NCBI RefSeq assembly: GCF_040581485.1 | Contig: NC_090133.1 | Location: 19,840,001-19,904,000 of the forward strand | DNA length: 64,000 nt | Source of the DNA: Linepithema humile | Taxonomy: Eukaryota; Arthropoda; Insecta; Hymenoptera; Formicidae | Reading direction: 5' to 3' | Shown: positions 63,015-64,000 of the stretch, in pieces | Layout: every line of letters starts with the position of its first letter | How positions within the stretch are numbered: position 1 is the stretch's first letter | Notes under the pieces: generated by a model | Seen by the model: only the letters and a program-made list of their open reading frames with translations | Database searches by the model: none | What the model was told of the DNA's origin: nothing | Program-made: the position numbers and the translations under genes

Positions 63015-63059
<45 letters not shown>
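63015..63059. repeat. (TC)22 microsatellite
   Basis: About 45 bp uninterrupted, then an A and further TC units to about 63067. Likely length-variable. Confidence 0.96.
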
Positions 63060-63067
<8 letters not shown>

Positions 63068-64000
63068 TTCCTTCTGTTTGTCTCACGAAATTTCACGCAT
63101 CTAAATTTCACGAAAAGTACTTTGCACTACGAAGAGGTAAAAAGACCGAGTGAGGTTTAAAACGATCGTCTTGGGATTAGTCGATTCTTCTCAGAATAGT
63201 TTGGTCCTGGTGGATTTTATTCTGTCGGACAGATCCTTATTCTCACGTCGGATATTCTAAACTCTCCAGGCGAACTTTAAACTGCGAAGAACTTGCGTTT
63301 GTGTTTTCCATCGTTAATGCAAGAGACTTTGTCGTATGAAATTAAGTTAATAGTCTCTATTTGAAGTTAGACATGTCTATCGCGATCTCGATTGCCAGCA
63401 AGAATGAAAAGAGTAAGTGAAGCGTTCAGTTGAAACACCGATATTTTACGCAAAATTGTCAGGCTGTCAGTCGCAAACGAATTTGTTCGTCGAAGACTCA
63501 GACAGCGAAGATTGCGACAGCGCGACTGCCAAATTGCCACGTTTATAAGCGGATTTCTATCAACACGCCTATTTAAAGTGCGCAATTTTGTTTACGTGAC
63601 TATTCGTTGCGAAACATGGCAACTTCAGATTTTTTCCCGGCAAGATATTTTTCTAACTATTTTTGGATCACAACGTAATTGAAGGTTTCACGAAATTATG
63701 CGGCTATTATAAGACTTGATGAATATAGATTTCATGTATTTTTTCACTTTTAATTTTAGTTCTCTGACCAATTTTTATTTACCTGACATTGACACATAAA
63801 TGTAGTACCCTAAGTTTTCCGCAATGCGGAAAAACTGCAATACTTTATGTTTTCTTGGATTGTAGTTTTCCCGTTAGCGCCGTGACGGAAAATCTTCAAA
63901 GCTGATCAGCTTTTCACGAAAATTTTATCATAGAAGCACTTCTCTCGCTACTGTGGATAACTGTCGACTGCCTTACCGGCTACGAAATCGATCCACGGAG

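Larger units (their letters stand above)
55588..64000 (+). other. Intron following the long coding exon
   Basis: It begins with the donor gtgagt at 55588. No acceptor-exon-donor set with an open phase-2 frame was recognised up to the right edge, so the intron is probably longer than 8.4 kb. It holds a long inverted repeat (56361-56543), a small hairpin (57467-57496), homopolymer runs and two (TC)n arrays. ORFs such as 56906-57193 show no family features. Confidence 0.5.

Noticed and set aside
1..64000. tRNA genes, rRNA, CRISPR arrays, bacterial operons
   Set aside because: A scan for tRNA B-box-like sequence gave nothing convincing, no regularly spaced spacer array exists, and the composition and exon structure are eukaryotic.

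Overview
The window looks like insect nuclear DNA, most likely from a hymenopteran such as an ant. It is AT-rich and gene-poor with CpG-rich islets, (TC)n microsatellites, a decayed mariner transposon and GT-AG style exon ends. There is no bacterial gene organisation: no operons, no long ORFs except one, no tRNA or rRNA gene recognised. The species assignment is inference.

Layout. 0.3-1.7 kb: a full-length but dead mariner element on the minus strand, with a 120-bp inverted-repeat element nested in its 5' leader. 1.7-20 kb: AT-rich DNA without a supported gene, holding a CTG repeat, a (TC)n repeat and two hairpin or long inverted repeat (LIR) structures (8.3 and 14.4 kb). 20.3-21.2 kb: a candidate Inr+DPE core promoter followed by a short first coding exon ending in a strong splice donor. 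22.75-25.2 kb: a large diverged head-to-head inverted duplication. Each arm carries a matching exon-intron-exon signature; this is the least ordinary structure in the window. 25-54 kb: mostly AT-rich DNA with a possible solo LTR (30.2-30.6 kb), a CpG-rich islet ending in a candidate untranslated exon (31.4-32.06 kb), another CpG-rich islet (35 kb) and a 0.4-kb LIR (45.5-45.9 kb). 54.58-55.59 kb: the only convincing long coding exon, about 332 codons of serine-rich, probably disordered protein, ending in a phase-2 donor. 55.6-64 kb: apparently intron, with one more LIR (56.4 kb) and simple repeats.

Working model (inference). Most of the window is the 5' part of one large plus-strand gene with several promoters. 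The 21.14-kb exon and the 54.59-kb exon would be alternative N-termini. Both begin with an ATG preceded by an in-frame stop, and both end after two bases of a codon, so both could join the same exon beyond the right edge. The CpG islet at 31.4-32.06 kb could supply an untranslated first exon joined to the acceptor at 54,579. I do not recognise the gene product.
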